A stretch of 64,000 bases of DNA from Muribaculaceae bacterium (GTDB taxonomy: Bacteria; Bacteroidota; Bacteroidia; Bacteroidales; Muribaculaceae). The DNA lies in NCBI GenBank assembly GCA_023667285.1, contig JAMPAK010000001.1:1301024-1365023 (forward strand), written 5' to 3'. How positions within the stretch are numbered: position 1 is the first letter of the stretch; each line of letters starts with the position of its first letter. A program made the translations under genes and the position numbers. Of this stretch, positions 62,848 to 64,000 are shown one piece after another. The notes below the pieces were generated by a model, which was not told where the DNA came from, ran no database searches, and was given only the letters and a program-made list of their open reading frames with translations.

Positions 62848-64000
62848 TCAGTTCTTTTCCCAAAGATACATCCTGTCTGAGGGGCGGATCTTGACGGGAA
62901 CTTTCAGTGAGAAGTGCTGCCCTTTAGTGACCACGGGGACGGGGTCGTAGTCGAGACGGAGCTCGCCGGCCTCCATTATAATGGCGCCGGTGTCGGTGCC
63001 TGTGATGATGATCTCATCGCCGGGATGAAGTTCTCCAGCCTCGAGGATGAATTCGCCGACCCCAAGTTTGGGGTAGTATCTCACGCCCTTGGCTATGTAG
63101 CGTTTGGTGCGTGTGGCCGATGATCCATATTTCGATGACCATTCTCCGAGGCGCTGCCCCAGATAGTAGCCATCCCAGAAGCCTCGGTTGAACACCTTTT
63201 TCAACCCTTCCTCCCACTCGGCAATCTTCTCTTCGGTGTATGTGCCATTGCATATGGCATCCAGAGCCTGCGAATAAGCCTCGACTGTCATCTTAACATA
63301 CTCAGGGCCTCTGGCGCGGCCCTCAATCTTGAACACACTCACTCCGGCGTCAATCATCTTGTTGAGGAAGTGGATTGTGCGCAGGTCCTTGGGCGACATT
63401 ATGTATTTGTTTTCGATGTCGAGTTGGTCTCCGGTCTCACGGTCGGTTACGGTGTAGGCTCTGCGGCATATCTGAGTGCAGGCACCGCGGTTGGCGCTCG
63501 AGTTCATCTCGTGGAGGCTGAGGTAGCATTTCCCGGACACGGCCATGCAGAGGGCTCCGTGGCAGAACATCTCGAGCCGAATCAGCTCACCCTTGGGCCC
63601 TCGAATGTCATCGCGGAGGATGGCGTCGTGTATCTCCTTGACCTGCTCCAGGGTCAGTTCTCTTGCAAGCACCATCACATCGGCCCATTGGGCAAAGAAT
63701 CTGACGGCTTCAGTGTTGCTCACGTTCAACTGGGTGGAGATATGCACCTCGACACCCTTGGAACGGGCATATGAGATGGCGGCGATGTCAGTGGCGATTA
63801 TGGCCGAGATGCCGCTCTGGCTCACGGCGTCGATCACCTCGCGCATGCGGTCCATCTCTCCGTCATATATTATGGTGTTGACAGTGAGATAGCTCTTCAC
63901 TCCGGCCTCATCGCAGATTGAGGCAATCTTCCTGAGATCATCGAGAGTGAAGTTGACCGATGAGCGCGAGCGCATGTTGAGTCCCTCCACCCCGAAATAT
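62848..64000 (-). CDS. U32 peptidase-family protein, 5' part beyond the window
   Basis: The frame is open to the right edge, with YFG directly before VEGLNMRSRS, a typical early U32 segment, so the gene begins beyond 64000. The visible 384 or so residues include the family signature with EMFCHGALCMAVSGKCYLS, NRGACTQICRRAY, DLRTIHFLNKMIDAGVSVFKIEGRARGPEYV and a C-terminal beta-barrel-like domain (about the last 90 residues). The Cys in FCHGA, GKC and CTQIC are the likely [4Fe-4S] ligands. Relatives RlhA and TrhP hydroxylate 23S rRNA or tRNA rather than acting as proteases; which role applies here cannot be told. Confidence 0.9.
   Translation of the reverse strand, partial: YFGVEGLNMRSRSSVNFTLDDLRKIASICDEAGVKSYLTVNTIIYDGEMDRMREVIDAVSQSGISAIIATDIAAISYARSKGVEVHISTQLNVSNTEAVRFFAQWADVMVLARELTLEQVKEIHDAILRDDIRGPKGELIRLEMFCHGALCMAVSGKCYLSLHEMNSSANRGACTQICRRAYTVTDRETGDQLDIENKYIMSPKDLRTIHFLNKMIDAGVSVFKIEGRARGPEYVKMTVEAYSQALDAICNGTYTEEKIAEWEEGLKKVFNRGFWDGYYLGQRLGEWSSKYGSSATRTKRYIAKGVRYYPKLGVGEFILEAGELHPGDEIIITGTDTGAIIMEAGELRLDYDPVPVVTKGQHFSLKVPVKIRPSDRMYLWEKN

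Noticed and set aside
1-64000. CRISPR arrays, rRNA genes, insertion sequences and phage genes
   Set aside because: No evenly spaced short repeats, rRNA sequence, transposase, integrase or phage structural protein could be recognised on either strand.

Overview
The window comes from a Bacteroidales genome, most likely a gut Muribaculaceae-type organism (family placement is inference). Supporting signs are a SusC/SusD pair, upstream motifs fitting the Bacteroidetes promoter form TTG-N19/20-TAnnTTTG, long-leader TonB-dependent receptor genes, lipoproteins with SCxDD-type signal ends, a type IX secretion plug protein and a type IX C-terminal sorting domain.

Left third (about 500-27,400): a pectin utilisation locus. 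A minus-strand operon encodes SusC, SusD, a DUF5123-like beta-helix lipoprotein and a small unknown lipoprotein. It diverges from a plus-strand series: a GH28-GH105 fusion; then a run of GH43, pectin methylesterase (CE8), uxaB, uxaA, uxaC and a hexuronate MFS transporter; then a PL4 rhamnogalacturonan lyase with a type IX sorting domain. A small ferredoxin and gdhA follow, then a GH106-like rhamnosidase. Together they can bind, de-esterify and cut homogalacturonan and rhamnogalacturonan I, import uronates and convert galacturonate to 2-keto-3-deoxygluconate. No HTCS, AraC or sigma/anti-sigma regulator is visible in the window.

Middle (27,400-47,400): housekeeping genes. dnaG is on the minus strand. 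The plus strand has purB, a small membrane protein, dxs, trkA and trkH; after a gap holding a DUF3861 gene, a dispersed repeat, tRNA-Arg(ACG) and a striking 167-bp near-palindrome, it continues with an outer-membrane barrel gene, parE, coaD, an S41 protease, a GT11-like glycosyltransferase, GYF/CD225 and DUF2752 membrane proteins, a YqeY-like gene, serS, rbfA and a LolC/E-type permease.

Right third (47,400-64,000): two AT-richer WG-repeat lipoprotein genes are inserted between the permease gene and era and are bracketed by perfect 36-bp direct repeats. Next, on the minus strand, come era, fabH, rpmF and a YceD/DUF177 gene. A four-gene minus-strand operon then encodes a porin, an imelysin lipoprotein, a di-heme oxidoreductase lipoprotein and a fused CcsB-CcsA cytochrome c synthase, which looks like an envelope iron/heme redox module. 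The window ends with tRNA-Arg(CCG), ung, a type IX plug protein (DUF5103), a DUF3109 protein and a U32 peptidase-family gene cut by the edge.

The most interesting unexplained structures are the 36-bp-bracketed WG cassette, the palindromic leader at 37,051-37,217, the dispersed intergenic repeat seen at both 0.2 and 36.7 kb, and the imelysin/di-heme/porin/CcsBA operon.
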